This document shows positions 1 through 13,300 of a stretch of 64,000 nucleotides of DNA, piece by piece. The first letter of the stretch is position 1. Every line of letters starts with the position of its first letter. Position numbers and translations under genes: made by a program. This DNA comes from Casuarina equisetifolia (taxonomy: Eukaryota; Streptophyta; Magnoliopsida; Fagales; Casuarinaceae), in NCBI GenBank assembly GCA_028551475.1, contig CM052361.1, positions 9,865,501 to 9,929,500 of the forward strand, written 5' to 3'. The notes beneath the pieces are model-generated. The model worked only from the letters and a program-made list of their open reading frames with translations, was not told the DNA's origin and made no database searches.

Positions 1-3000
1 CAGATCCAAGCTCGATGGACCTAGATTTTCCTTCATTCTTTGCAGCATCCTAGAAGACAAAGGACTAGGCAATTTCCACACAAATATACAACCATCACCA
101 CCTACCTGAATGCATCAGTAAAGTTACAAATTATGTACGTGGTGGAAAATACAAAAGCCTCAGTGCATGAGCTGCTTCCCTCTTTAACTTTTAACATGTA
201 TCACCATGAGTAAATTTTTTAAGCAATAAATTTATTAATGAAATTTTGCAAAACAGGACGACCTAGAACTTAAGTAATCAAGAAAAAGTGAAGGAAAAAC
301 AAACATTGAAAAAAAAAATATTAACAAAACTCCCACAAATTTGAATCAAGCAACCAGTTAAGAGAATAAAGAACAGAAACTCTTAACACAGAAATTTCAC
401 AATCAGTAAAGTTCTACGCGTTCCTCTCCCTCCAAGTACGCCGCATAATATATATGGGAACTACCTTCAAAGTTTTTCACTTCAATCTCTTCGAAAATTC
501 TCCTTCCAACAGGCCAACATATCAACCAACAGATTCATCATAACTCATAAAACTGCAAGCCAGTACAACACCGACGACCACATTTGGACAAAAAGGTTTG
601 CGACTAACCAAGAATACAAAGGCTAGTTTGCATACGATGTAAAGATCCCTACATACTCCATTTGAAAAATAATACGAATAAAACATAGGAGGGAGATTAT
701 TTCACACGGTTCAGCTAACCAAGAAGTACAAAGACTTCACCTAGTATTCCACATGGTTCTTTTAATCTGAAATGAGATAAGCATAACAGAAACTCACCGA
801 GATTATGTGCTTGCAGTCAGGTAAGAAGATAACACCAGTTATAACTTCACCGTGTCCCATGGCTTGTGCGACCATCTCTCCAGTAAGAAAGTCGTACATG
901 GAAATAGACTTGTTCGAGTAAGAGCAGACCAAGTAGCTACAGCTTGGGTCCACAGTAACCTGTAAACATCATTTGATCTCAGCATGAAGGCGTGACAGTT
1001 ATGTAATGCCTGTTAGCCATGGAAATACCCCACCTTGATTGGGTCTCCAAAATCTTTGTCATGCCTGAATGATCTAATTAGCTTTCCCGCGGCAATGTCG
1101 AATGTGTTTATCTTCTTATCCTGTGAGTAAAGATTAGGTCGTCAGTTTCACACAGGTATTCAAAGAGTATGATGAATCTACTAATCGTTATGAGGCCAAT
1201 TAACCAGTTGAAATTTAATTTAGGTGACTAGCGTGTGACAAGTTTTATTGGCAGCTCTGGATGTTGAGAGGGGAAGCCCTTCTATCACTATTTTGATATA
1301 ACCAAAACTATATAAACCTTATTTTGCTATTTTACCTGCCCAACTGTAACAACAGTCTTCAATGTAGGATCAATGGCCATGTCATACACAGTTCCATTAG
1401 AGGCCATTTGATGATGGCGACGCAAAATCCTATGACCACCATCAGTAATGGCAACATCACGGAACACCAAAGACCTGGATGAAAGAAATCATTATAAGAT
1501 AAGAAAGCATTCAGATGCCACCTTGAATATATTAGTTTCCTGATCTGTGGAAACTAACATTCAACCGAACATCAACGATAAATTAAATGAAAAAAAAAAT
1601 CATTTCTTGATATCTTCAAAGGATTAAAAAAGAATATTTGCAAAAAGCTATTAACCATTTCCAATACCAATTCCATGAAGAAAAAAAACAGTGGCTTGTT
1701 TCACATGCAGTTAGAAAATGAACCAAAACATTAATTTACACCATTTGTTTCAGGCACCTCCTCACAACCATTTCAATTTATGGCTCAAAAGCTTCCATAA
1801 TGCAAATGAAAACAGAACTTGTAGCACATTACCTATCAGCACTGCAACTGAGAATCTTAGAGCCATTGCGGACAATCTTAATAGAGGTCACAGCAGCTGA
1901 ATGATCATCAATACTTTTGATAAGATCAAAATTCCTACATGATGAGAAACCTATTAACACATATATCCAACAAGCTAGAAATAACTAATAATTTGTTCAC
2001 TTATACCTTTTAACATCATAAAGATGGATCATTCGATCCCGGCCCCCTGAGGCAAGGAAGGTCTGGCTATCCCTGGCGTCTTCAGAAGAGACTTCCTTTC
2101 TGCTTGACAGGCTAAAGCTCAATGAGAGGATCTCTGCCTCATGAGCACCCTGCCAGAATCACCAATAATTATATTGCCTAAGATGTACTGGACCTAAATC
2201 CCTTACATATAAAGCTTGAACTTTGTCTTCACATTTCTTTATTTTTGCACAAATATTTCAAAGTGGCCTCTAGGTGCCTGTGATTTACCTGAAAGCATGT
2301 ATAATCAGAAGTTTGTAGGTTATAAACATGAAGGTTTCCCTCAAAATCACCAGCACAGAGGTACTTGCCATCTGAACTAGCTGCCAATGACCGAAATCCT
2401 TGAGTGCTTACACCCACCTCCACATTATCACGTTCAAAAATCCCAGCACTAACTGCAGCAAGGAATTCAAAGTGAAAATGAGCTGAAAAGCAGCAGGCTA
2501 GAAGTAAAAGTTCATAAGTTTTGAAACAAAAAAAAATAAAAATTCAGCACATTGATTATGTTTGCAAGTGTAAGTGCAGGGCCTCATATAGTTGAAAGTT
2601 ACCTAAACGTGTCGCCCCTGCTGGCTTTGTATTAGGACATTGACGGTTTGCAGCATCTTCTGATGAATCAGGTTGCAAGGCAAGATCCCACAACCTTATA
2701 GTACCATCTGCTGAGCATGTGGCAAAAGAAACCCCACCAGAACAACCTCTAGCAACACATGCAAGGGACGGATTATGCATGTTTTCACAACAGAGATTCT
2801 TGATATCCCATATGCACGCAGAATGTGAAACTAGTACACAACAACGGGTTGCCTAGAAAGATACAAAAAGGTTTTGTAGCTGTGAGTGGCATCTATTTAT
2901 ATGCTCCAACAAATAAGTTGGGGCTAGAACTTTTTCTTCTTTTTGTCCCTATGTACACTGGCAAGCCAGAATTTGAGCAACAAAATATGGAAAATCTTTT

Positions 3001-5798
3001 AAGGCGGGATTGAGAACCAAACAAAAAGTAACGGAACAAATGAAAAAATCTTGGTAAAGTACTCACCTGATTCACATCATAAAGGCCCCATATATAGAGA
3101 CTATGATCTTCATAAATAACAACTAGCAAAGCAAAAACATTAAACACTTAGGGTGCAAGTCCAGGTGAGATCTTGTTATCAAAATACTGTACTGCTTAAT
3201 GCTCACCAAGCTTATCAGAGGTTGAGAACTGACAAGCAATTGCATCTGGAAGGGCAGTTGAGCCTTGAACACCCTTCTCAGCAGCTCTATCATAGCAAAC
3301 AACATCACTTTCTCCTAGGCTTGTTTTGGCCTTTGAATACGAGACAATTCCTTCATATTTTAGAGTTTCACAGGCAAAGAGTTGTACTATTCCGTTACTG
3401 CATGCACATGCAACAAGCTTGTTGGATGCAGCTACCGCAAAACCTTTTCCGGCCTGAGAGTATATATTTGGAAGATTGTGGGAAAGTTAAAAGACAAAAA
3501 CAGCACAAAAAAATTGAATTTAATAACAAGCATTGAGATTTCCTAACCATTGCAGGTTCAAACAACCGAGATCATTTGATACAAACAGCCAACAACACTA
3601 GCTGTTGTCATGCATCTTCTGTGCTGGCATCCGTTTATGAATCAAATTTCATTTAAAAAATATGTCACTATGACAATGACCTTTAATAAATTTGCGCATC
3701 CCAACAATGCACAATATCACAAAGTTTGTGAAAAACCTTTGCTGAGACAACAGGCTAGTTATAAGGCTGTCTCTTTTTTCAATTAAAATAAGTTCTAATG
3801 AAACGCTTTTTGAGTCCTCCTAAATCAACAAAGTATATAACCTGTTTCTAGAAAATCATTCCAATTTACGGTAGACACAAGATTGGAAACCTTGGATCTG
3901 TCATGAAAATAGAAGGGGATAAACAGCCAAGAATACCTGAAAAACAACTGATTTTCTTACTGAAAATCCAGAATGTATAAGGCACAGAATACCTGTAAAC
4001 AATAGGAAAAGAAAAGGATTTGGAGGTCATAAAGTGAAATCTCAAATAAATGGAAATTTTTTGTGGAATCGGATGCAACCCAACCTGTGTCAGTCAATGC
4101 ATAGATGGGAAAAATGTCACCAGCCTGTTCAACGTTAGCAAAGTTACCATCTTTCCACATGAGGGATGTGACAGATACAAATGAGCTTCCTTTCTGAGGT
4201 CCAAGGTCAACAGGTTTTCCATGCATTGAGAGTGAGACCGTGCCTGTATTCAAGCGACTCCTTGGAGATGATCGGACTGTCCAGAACTTCAAGTGCTTCT
4301 TCCCAGCAGTAACAATAAATTTTGCATCTGATGAAAAGTTAACAGAAGAGACTGCAGAACAAGATGAACTTGCTTTGATCTTAGTAGCCAACGTCCCACT
4401 TTGCCAGTTCCAAAGGTATATGTATCCTCCAACAGACACCAGATGTTTTCCTTCGAAACAAAATTCAAAAGATAAATGGAAAGAAGAGGGAACAACTAAA
4501 GAAATAAGCAAAACATAGATAATAAATTGAAATAAGCATCAGATGAAACAAACCAAGAATTAGATTCGTGGTGACTAACCATCGGGTGAGAAGGAAATGC
4601 ATGCTACGCCATAGAGATGGCCTTTCAATTCAGATACAAAAGCCCGAGTGGTACAATCCCACACTAACGCTGCAGGTTGAGGCCCTGACTGGAGAACCAT
4701 ATTAGAGGCATACCACGTACAGAACATTACAGAAGTAAGTCATACGCTATCTGCATATTTATCCCATACAAAAGAGCGGATAAAAGGAGCAAACATCTTT
4801 AGCTGCCTTAAAGAACAAAACATCTCAAATTCGTTATAGGTTCCATCGTTCTTCATTGCTAAGAACGTAACAGAATCCCAAATTGTCTAAATATTAGTTA
4901 GAAATTCTTTATACATGAGGAAAAGATACTCAAACTTTTGAATCGACTTTTAAAATAGAAACGAGTTTCCCAATGTAGTACGAGAGTTCAAGTTCAAATG
5001 CGACAAAGATTAAGAAATGTTTTTCCCGCACTCAAAATAAGGGACGGGTTAAGAAGAGGTCGTGTCAAGAAGAGTGATAAAATCTCAAATTATGAAAATA
5101 TTAATTAAAAAAAAAACTTTCATACTCTTAGATCGATTTTTGAATAAACATAGACATTTTAACATTCACTATTTCGCATCTGATGCAACCATGAGAAGCC
5201 TCGAGAGTTTCCCACCACAAGCCTTTCTAAGAATAAGGCATTGAAATGTACCCGCACTCATCTTCTGATTTGTCTAAACCATTGCAATCCCGAATCGAAC
5301 TTCCAGAAAACGTAAACATGTCTTCTATAGGAAAATGAATCAGAGTTCTTAATTCTATTAATATAAGGAATTATATTTTCACCTCTCCTGCCGCCACGAA
5401 TCGCCCATCCGGTGACATGGCGACACAGCTCAAAGGCTTGGGCACTCGATGAGACACCATGAGATGCAACTGAGAGCCCAAATCGACATCGTGAACCACC
5501 ACAACACATCCCGCCACGTACGCACACTTCGCGGTCGAGACGTTCGAGGCCAATCCGTTCCCGCTCTTCGTCGTCAACCCAATAATCTCCTCCAAAACCA
5601 GCTACAAAACGCGTCAACAAGACGTAAAATAATCTCCTCAAACTCAGTGCCTAAACTAGCTTCCTCACTCTCTCTTTCGACGGGTTTACTCTCGAAACAA
5701 ACAGAGGATTAGGGCTTAAAAAAAACACACATTACGAAAAACTGATAGTGTACCTTGGACGACGAGTCTTGCTTCATAACCCTGCGACTAGCTTTCAT
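1..5798 (-). CDS. MAPKBP1/WDR62-like WD40 protein, 3' end missing
   Basis: Fifteen exons are visible, reading leftwards: 5798-5754, 5601-5383, 4688-4580, 4450-4085, 3992-3937, 3453-3207, 3122-3067, 2852-2603, 2452-2289, 2149-2007, 1934-1833, 1474-1336, 1120-1034, 959-798 and 105-1. They join in frame to 750 codons and continue off the left edge. The start is MKASRRVMKQDSSSK, alone on a short first exon. The product is a string of WD40 blades; typical pieces are SPDGRFVAAGE, GKHLVSVGG, ADGTIRLWDL, SGGRDRMIHLYD and GGDGCIFVWKL. The opening (LEEIIGLTTKSGNGLAS, then YVAGCVVVVHD) matches the start of animal MAPKBP1/WDR62, scaffold proteins with two beta-propellers. The plant homologue's role is not well defined, so function is inferred from family only. 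The family usually has a long disordered tail, which would lie outside the window. A generic transducin/WD40 protein is the weaker alternative. Confidence 0.9.
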
Positions 5799-7072
5799 CT
5801 CGACAGAAGAAAGACCTAACTGGAGACAACAAATAGGAGAGAGAGCTTCGACTAAGAAGATCCGTTTGGACTTCGGAGTTCGAAGGTCGGAGCTTGAAGC
5901 TTGAAGCTGCTGGCCGTTACGCTTATTTCGTACTCACGGATACCAGAGAGGCGAAATTAGTGAGAAGGGGAGGGGAGGCGGGAATTTTGTTGCAAATGAA
6001 ATTGGGACCCACAAATGTGGGCCCAATTAAATGTGGCACAATGAATCAGGTGGGACCCACTGTAGCGAATGTGATCCTGGATCTGTTTTAAAAGGCTTTT
6101 CGCAGATTAACCAGCTGCTTTATTATTTTTACAATTTTTAACTTTAATTCTTCATTTTTTAATTATAAAGTTCAAGTTGAGAAATTAAGATAATAAATTT
6201 TTAATAAATATACTTATGAAGGAATAGGTCAAGAAAATAAATTATAGTAATCCCATTAAAGCATACATCTTTCTTTCTTTTTTTTTTTCTTAAAAAAAAA
6301 AAAACTTTTCTCCCAAAAGAGGCTACATAGTGATGTTCTAAGGAGCTCCCAACTACCTCGAAAGGAACAAAAAGAACCAACGAGTTGATGATGCCTTTAT
6401 CTTCCAAATCCAAAGGTTTCAAACTTTGATATCAAAGTATAAAAGGAAAGATACTCAAAATCAAAGAATTCAAATTCGATCACAACTACCACGTGAAAGG
6501 TATATTTATTGTCTTCTTTAGTTGTTTTCATATTATAGCAAAAAGGTGATTTTAGATATTTCATAAGTCTATTAGAATATTTAAACTATGCAGTTTATAT
6601 CTAAAAAAATTAGTGTGTAAATATATATATATCAATTATTTGAAAATCAGCTTTACACTTTTCTTTTTCCGCCTCCACAATATTAGATGTTTTATAAGTG
6701 ACAAATTCAACTTAAAATTGATTGTTGAAAACAAAGGTACTTTTAGTAAATCAAGATTTAATAATAGTTGATACACATTTACCTTGTCCAAGATTTCCCC
6801 TCTCTAGGTGTGAGAAATGTGTAAAACCTCAATCCAACGGTAATTAGATAATAAACTTAGAACCTACACTCTAATACTCCATACAGAGAAAATACAAAAT
6901 CACCGCATTAATAATGCATGGAATTTTAAAATATTTAAATATTACTATTAAACAAAACAATACTTTGTTATTAACGAGATCCATCATTCTTCTTAAACCC
7001 ACGCAACCTTTCAGTAGCAATTATATGACCTACTATAACAACATTTGTTAGAAGCATCAAGCATTATAACTA
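5799..7072. other. WD40 gene 5' flank and AT-rich spacer
   Basis: About 100 bp directly upstream of the WD40 start codon probably form its leader. Beyond 6090 the sequence is strongly AT-rich with A and T homopolymers (for example 6270-6304) and no open frame with recognisable protein similarity. A CACGTG core lies at about 6491. Apart from that I see nothing functional. Confidence 0.5.
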
Positions 7073-7444
7073 TGTTATTAAAATATGAACCATAAGTTTC
7101 ACATTAGTAAATAAAATTACTAAAATATTATTTATAAAATAATAAATTTCACCATCACTTAAGTTAATTTTTTAGTTGGATAATGATATTTTAATTTGGT
7201 ATCAGAGTAAGAATTACCCTTATTAACCCCATGAGCCCCCATTGATTAAATTCAAGCATTGCCCATGAAATGTCATGCCGTGATGGTTCAATAATTTGAT
7301 TGCCATCTTAAGGGGACATATTAAGATGTGGACTATAACTTTTACATTAGTAAGGAAATTATTAGAAATATTGTTTATAAAATAATAAATTTCACATATT
7401 TCTAAGTAGACTTTTGAACTAGCTAATGAGTTTCTTAGTATACA
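7073..7444 (+). mobile_element. TRIM-like miniature LTR retrotransposon
   Basis: Two imperfect direct repeats of about 120 bp (7073-7196 and about 7319-7444) share the same order of words: a (G)AACCATAA-like start, CATTAGTAA, then an identical TTTATAAAATAATAAATTTCA core. The first copy is followed immediately by TGGTATCAGAG at 7197-7207, the usual primer-binding site complementary to initiator methionine tRNA. The second copy is preceded by a short purine tract, AAGGGGA, at about 7310-7316, placed as a polypurine tract would be. The internal part is only about 110 bp and has no coding capacity. This LTR / primer site / short internal / purine tract / LTR layout is that of TRIM elements. Divergence between the repeats and lack of clear target-site duplications suggest an old copy. 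Confidence 0.7.
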
Positions 7445-8822
7445 TCAAAAGCAATTGTTATTTGTAAGGTGTATGTCTTATTTTTTAAACATGATTAATA
7501 ACAAATACCCACGAGCATATTGATAACATGAAATACTCACGCAACTCACCAATCTCGCCGAACATATCCAACCCATTTTTCAACAAAATTTTATTTGATA
7601 GCCATATAGGCTGGTCAATGAGCCGGCCTCATTTTGATTCTTGGGATGCTGTGTGGAATCCCATTTTTCTGCTCTTAAACAGCTTCAGAACAAACAAAGA
7701 TAATATGGTAAGCCGAACAACACCAAAAGACGTAGACTAAAAGACAAGTTGGATGCGTCTGAATGGTGTTTAATGGACTTCATTCTCAACAAGGTCATCT
7801 TTCATACACTACTTTTCAATCGTCGGCTTTAGCGTCGGCAAGTGACTTCGTCGGGACGATTATTCTGCACCCTCAAATATCTAATCCCACCTAAACACAA
7901 CGCGTCAGATGCAACCATCCAACTCCTCCTTCTTCGGAATTTCGTTAAGGACTGTTCAGGACTCCTTTCTCGTTTCTAAAGTGGTAGCTCAGAGCCTGAC
8001 TTTGATCCTAGTCTTGCCTACCAAGTTCAACATACCACGCAGAGACGCTGATCTTGACTGTCAAGAATGGCGCGCCCAATTTCAGTCCAGGATAGGATAT
8101 CCACCAAATTCTTCTCAGCAGGAAGAAACGTGTATAACAATGAACTTTTTATCGTGGGTCCCTTTATTTATATACTAAAAAGATACTAAAACTTAAATTC
8201 AAAAGACAACAATTATCATATATAAAATTCTGTACACAACTCACAAAAAAAAAATGTTATGAATAATATAATATCATATTAAAAGATTTTTTGACAAACT
8301 CAAAAACTGACGAGTAGAATAGATCATTATCTAATAAGTAAGATTTTTAATAATTTCTTTAAACTTAATAGTCACATTTAAAAAAAAAATTGATTACTTT
8401 ATTCCGAATAAGCTTCCGCACACATACCTTATCTTTCTTTGCTTTTATTGCGAAACATTAATGAAAGTATAAAATCTGTACATTTTGTTGGACTTGTTTC
8501 TTCTCTTTAGACCAGGTGAAGTAGGTGAGAAAATGATGTACGGAAATGGAGCTACCACCTTTGATCATTTAGCACCACTCATTCCATAGAACCCGCAGCG
8601 GCATAAATTGCGATAAGGATGGTTCCTTCAATCCTTCGAGTTAGGTGCCGAAAAATTAGAAACCACAAACTGCTTTGATCAAGTAATTCCATCTTAAGCT
8701 TGAACAGGATCGTGATCTATTAATAAGCACACACTAATCTCTGTTCCCGTGAAGTTCTTAATCAACTCCCTTGACTTGACATGGTCGGATCTCCTGAGAT
8801 CGATCAAGGAGCACGTCCCTTT
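7445..8822. other. Intergenic spacer, no gene seen
   Basis: Moderately AT-rich sequence with short open frames at 7528-7740 and 7909-8178 that show no recognisable domain. It ends at the solo LTR. No RNA gene or repeat array was seen. Confidence 0.5.
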
Positions 8823-9209
8823 TGTTAGGTTTGGAATAAATTAGTAAGAGTAATTATGTAATTATCATATTTATATTATGGGTAGTTTATAAGGATTTTT
8901 CAATCTTATTTTATTTAAGTCTTTTAGTTCTATTCTATTTGGGTTTTCTTAGCACTTGTATAAAAGAAAATCTTATAGGGAAATCTAGATATGAGGTTGA
9001 GAGTGATTGAGAGAAAACAAAGGTTTTTCTGTAAGCATTGTAAGCCTTCCTCACTATAGTGAAGAATTGCTCCTTAGGCTAGGGATGTAGGAATTATCCC
9101 GAATCTCGTAATTTCTGTGTGTTCTTTACTTGATTAATATTCTCTTTGTGTGTGCGGTGAGATCCTGAGAGATTTCGTGAGTTTAAATTTATGGGTTTGT
9201 TTTCTAACA
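8823..9209 (+). mobile_element. Solo LTR of a retrotransposon (387 bp)
   Basis: The segment starts TGTTAGG and ends TCTAACA, the TG...CA ends with a short inverted repeat typical of LTRs. It contains a TATA-like GTATAAAAG at about 8957 on the plus strand, followed by a sequence compatible with an LTR R/U5 region. It is flanked by CTTT on both sides, a 4-bp exact duplication, or 5 bp with one mismatch. No primer-binding site follows and no second copy lies nearby, so the element has been reduced to one LTR. The superfamily is not established; short LTR and 4-5 bp flank fit Copia. Confidence 0.75.
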
Positions 9210-10310
9210 CTTTTTAAGGCTCTAAATTTGATCGTGACATTGCATCATCCAATTATCTTCTAAGGGTAGATATCTTTGTTATCTTTTAGTCAGAAATGGA
9301 AAAAAATCAAGAAAAAAAAAATTATGAAGGCTCATTTCATGGTGATTGGCTAGTTTGTGGATCCATGCAGCAATGAATAAATATAGGAACACAAACAGGA
9401 TTAGACATTTCCATCTTTGTAGCATGTTCAAGTTGGCCTTCTTATATAGTTTGTTTTTTATGAGGAAATTCTTATCAATCAAGAAAATGGTGTTAAGAAA
9501 GAACCAATCCTATATTAGAATGGAGATTCAAACATCTACTTCTTATAAGGCGTGAGTTACCTCCTACTACTATTTATAAGTTTTGATAGGCTTGGGCCCA
9601 TCCTTACAAAGAGCATTGTATTTAAACTTGATTTTTAATGTTATGTTAAAAAACTAATTTATCTTTATAATTATTTTATAAAGAAGAGATATCTATTCAT
9701 ATTGAAAATGACTTTAAAATATTGTTTAAGCAATATGAGTGATTCTTTACTCGTTTTTAAGATATCTAAATATATATTATCTTTATATATGGAGGTGTCA
9801 TTTACTGGTTTGAAAGGACGAATAAACCATTACTGGATCTATGAATCATTAACTAAAATTAATTAGTGCGAGGAACATGCCTAAACGGCCGCGTCGCCGC
9901 GCATGCTGAGTTCCGTAAATTCCACGTAGTCCGTGCCTGAAAAGTCCAAAATGGCATCCGGTTGTTGCGATCCTCGCTCCAGGCGAACCCGTCACCTGTT
10001 CCTACGATGTGGTTGGTGGGAAAGTAGAGGCAACACGTGTCACCACGTTTATAGTGTCAGTTCGTACAACTGCCAATGCCGAAAAATGTTTTCGTGAATG
10101 ACGGAAGTGTCCTTGTGGGAACTGGTGTGCCCTTACCAACCACGGGAGCCAATTGTTTAAGCGTTCCTTGGAGTCGACTTCCTGGTTACTATAATAACAC
10201 AGTGGTGAATGTAGTTCTCTGGACGTTTTCTTCATCAATGTTCTTTGGTTTAATGAATCTCTGACAGATATAGTCTTTTGGTCTTTTCTTCTTTCGGCCA
10301 AGCTTCTCTG
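9210..10310 (+). promoter_or_regulatory. Upstream region of the PHT4 transporter gene, with G-box
   Basis: AT-rich to about 9860, then GC rises toward the gene. A palindromic CACGTG core sits at 10034-10039 inside ACACGTGT, about 275 bp before the start codon. This is the core bound by plant bZIP and bHLH factors in light and ABA responses. Its use here is an inference; a transcription start could not be placed. Confidence 0.4.
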
Positions 10311-13300
10311 ATGGCGGTTCGGACTCCAGCTATGTCTCTGATGCATGCCTCTTCCCCCTGCCACCCTCGTATCTCGAGCGTGCAGTCGAGTCTAATCAGC
10401 TTTAGGAGAGCCCAGCTGGGGAGGGAGAACAGGGTTCACAGCAGAGCTGTGAAATGGGAGAGTTTTTCACCGAGTGTCGGAGTAGAGCGGTTGCAGAGGA
10501 AGGAGCGGAGGAGATGGGAGGTGAAGTGTATGGCAGACAGTTTGGAGAGGGGGATGGTGATGGGAGGGAGAGCAAGAGAGGAAGCGGCTGTCAGCGTGCC
10601 GGAGAGGTTCAAGGTTGCGGCTTTGATGGCGTGCGTCATGTGCCTCTGCAATGCAGATCGGGTGGTCATGTCCGTCGCTGTTGTCCCGCTGGCTGCCAAA
10701 CATGGGTGGTCCAACTCTTTCTTAGGCATTGTTCAGGTAGTCCCCAGCTGGAACATCTTTTTCTTTTTGAGCCTGAGCTGCTTTGGACGCATGTTCATTC
10801 GTTTTCTATAGACTTTTCCTGAATAGTTTCTTATACTAACTCATACCATGAGCCTTATCTGAGTTTTGGGACGACTTTTTCAAGAGATTTCAGTTTAAAG
10901 TTGAATAAATGGTGCATCGATGGCAACCCGAAGAATAATAAAAGGAAATAGAAGAAAGTACCCAAGCTTTTTTTATATCGGAAAAGAAGAGAATATTTTT
11001 ACACCGAAAATATAGGATCTTTATATTTTTACAACTTGGATTGTTTAGAGTTAGCTAGTTTTTGGTTTGAATTTTCTGACATGATATGTGAGGTGCATGA
11101 GGCAATATTGGACCTTAATTTTCTTACAAATATAACTTTTAATAATGTAATTTCTTTGACAGATTTGTCTCATTAATAAGCTTTAGTTTCGTGTCGTGCC
11201 TGTGTTTCTCTACATGGAAAATGTAAGAGCAAAACCTGTGGTAGTTGAGAGAATGAGAGTTGGTTTAATCTTCATTAGGTGGGACCGTGCACTTAATAGG
11301 TACGAGTAGAATTGAAATACAGGTTTCAGCTTGGGAAAAGGATGCTTGATTGGGACCTAAGGAAGAAAAAAGGCATACCTTATTCTTGGTAGGTCTAAGT
11401 GTATGGTACCTACCAAACCTCCAAGGCTTTTACTCTTTCTTTGGTGGAAAACAGTGGCCTGGACGCCCCTCTTTGTGTCAGTCAGGCTGCAACCATACTA
11501 GCATCCTTTGTGGTGGCCTGAGCATCAAAGCGATACCAGGAAATAGAAGGAAACAATTGTCTACAGCTCCTAACCACTCACACAATTCAATCTATGGGCT
11601 GTTCAGCTGTTTCATGATAAAAATATTAATTGAAAATAAGAACCATCATAGGATTATATGATGAACATGTAATTTTTGTGGGGACCTATTTGGTGAAAGG
11701 ATATTTCATGACTCCTAACTTTATCAAAAACAAGGAAAAGTTGTTTTAAAAATATTAAACCTTTTTCAAGTTTTTTAGACTTTTGATGATTGATTTCAGT
11801 TAGAGCAGTCTTTAAATTATGGGACAGTTTAGCAATACTTTTCATCTAAACCAGCACTTATATGGTGTTGAAGGAACAGCGTGTAGTGCTTCTACTGACC
11901 ATGTGCTGAAAGAACGGCCTTTTAGTGTGTAAAGACTAGGTATATCATATTGCAAGTGACATAAAAGAATTGCTTTTAAGAGGCATGGTACTCTTATATT
12001 CTTAAAGCTGACCCTCGTTGATGTGAGGCTTTTGTTTTCAATATTGGTTTGTTTTGATTAGTTACAATGATCTGGCTACAAACTGCACACATATTCGTGT
12101 AAATGTCGATAAACATTTTTATAAGATTTCCATGACGCATCTATTTGCCTATTTGCTAATATCCTTATCTAAGCATTTGCCCTCTCTTTTATCTCTTTGT
12201 TTTCTACATTACTTTATTTTAAGATTTTTTTCCGTGTTTTTCTTTCCTGGCCATGTTTTTAGATTGACATCATGACAAATGCGATGTAAACATTACTTGT
12301 TACAGTCATCCTTTCTGTGGGGATACATATTTTCGTCTGTGGTCGGAGGAGCCTTAGTAGACAGGTATGGAGGAAAGAGAGTGATTGCCACGGGTGTGGC
12401 CTTGTGGTCTTTGGCCACCCTCCTCACACCATGGGCTGCCAATCACTCCACAACCTCTCTCTTGGCTGTACGTGCCTTCTTTGGACTGGCCGAAGGTGTA
12501 GCCCTGCCCTCTATGAATATTCTTCTTTCAAGGTAATTCCTCTCTTGATCTTAATGAATAGTATTTGGGCAAGTAATTGCATAAATCTTAATGTTGAACT
12601 GAGCCAATCATAGATTTGTAGAACTCAAGCTGTTTCCAACTTGAGTTTATGAGATTAGTGAGTTAAGTCTCTTGAAAATCTTGTTGGTCACATTCTGTGT
12701 TCATAATGATTAATTTCTGGTTGTGGTGGAACAATGTTGTGAAGTTTGTTTCTCCATTTACTAGGCTTTTTAACCCAAAAGGCCTATGTACAAATTTCTT
12801 TACATAGCTCCTTTTGCAACAATACTTAGAGGTTGATAGGCTCGGTTCAAGAAGAGGTTCTTCCGCCTCAGTGAAAGTGTTAAACATAAACCTGCTCTTT
12901 ATTAAGTCAAAGAATTTAATGATCCTATTCCAATGAGTCTAGGTGGTTCCCAAACAATGAACGAGCAAGTGCAGTGGGTTTCTCCATGGCTGGGTTTCAT
13001 CTTGGCAATGTCGTTGGCTTACTGCTAACTCCAATCATGTTGACGTCAATTGGAATAATGGGTCCTTTCATTCTTTTCGCGTCACTTGGTCTACTCTGGT
13101 TGATGACATGGGAGCAGGGAGTCACAAATGATCCACGGGAAAGCCAGTTGATTAGCAAGTCAGAGTTACGACTGATCCAGGCCGGCAAAGCTGACTCTCC
13201 GGTAAATAGCAGCAAGGTCCCACCTGTACGCCTCTTGTTATCAAAGTTACCAAGCTGGGCTATCATATTTGCTAATATAACCAACAACTGGGTGAGTTTT

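Noticed and set aside
3153..3536. 127-codon open frame on the plus strand
   Set aside because: It is a shadow of WD40 exons 3453-3207 and 3122-3067 on the minus strand.
10076..10310. PHT4 translation start upstream of 10311
   Set aside because: The upstream in-frame extension starts only at a TTG codon; ATG 10311 gives a family-typical 511 residues.
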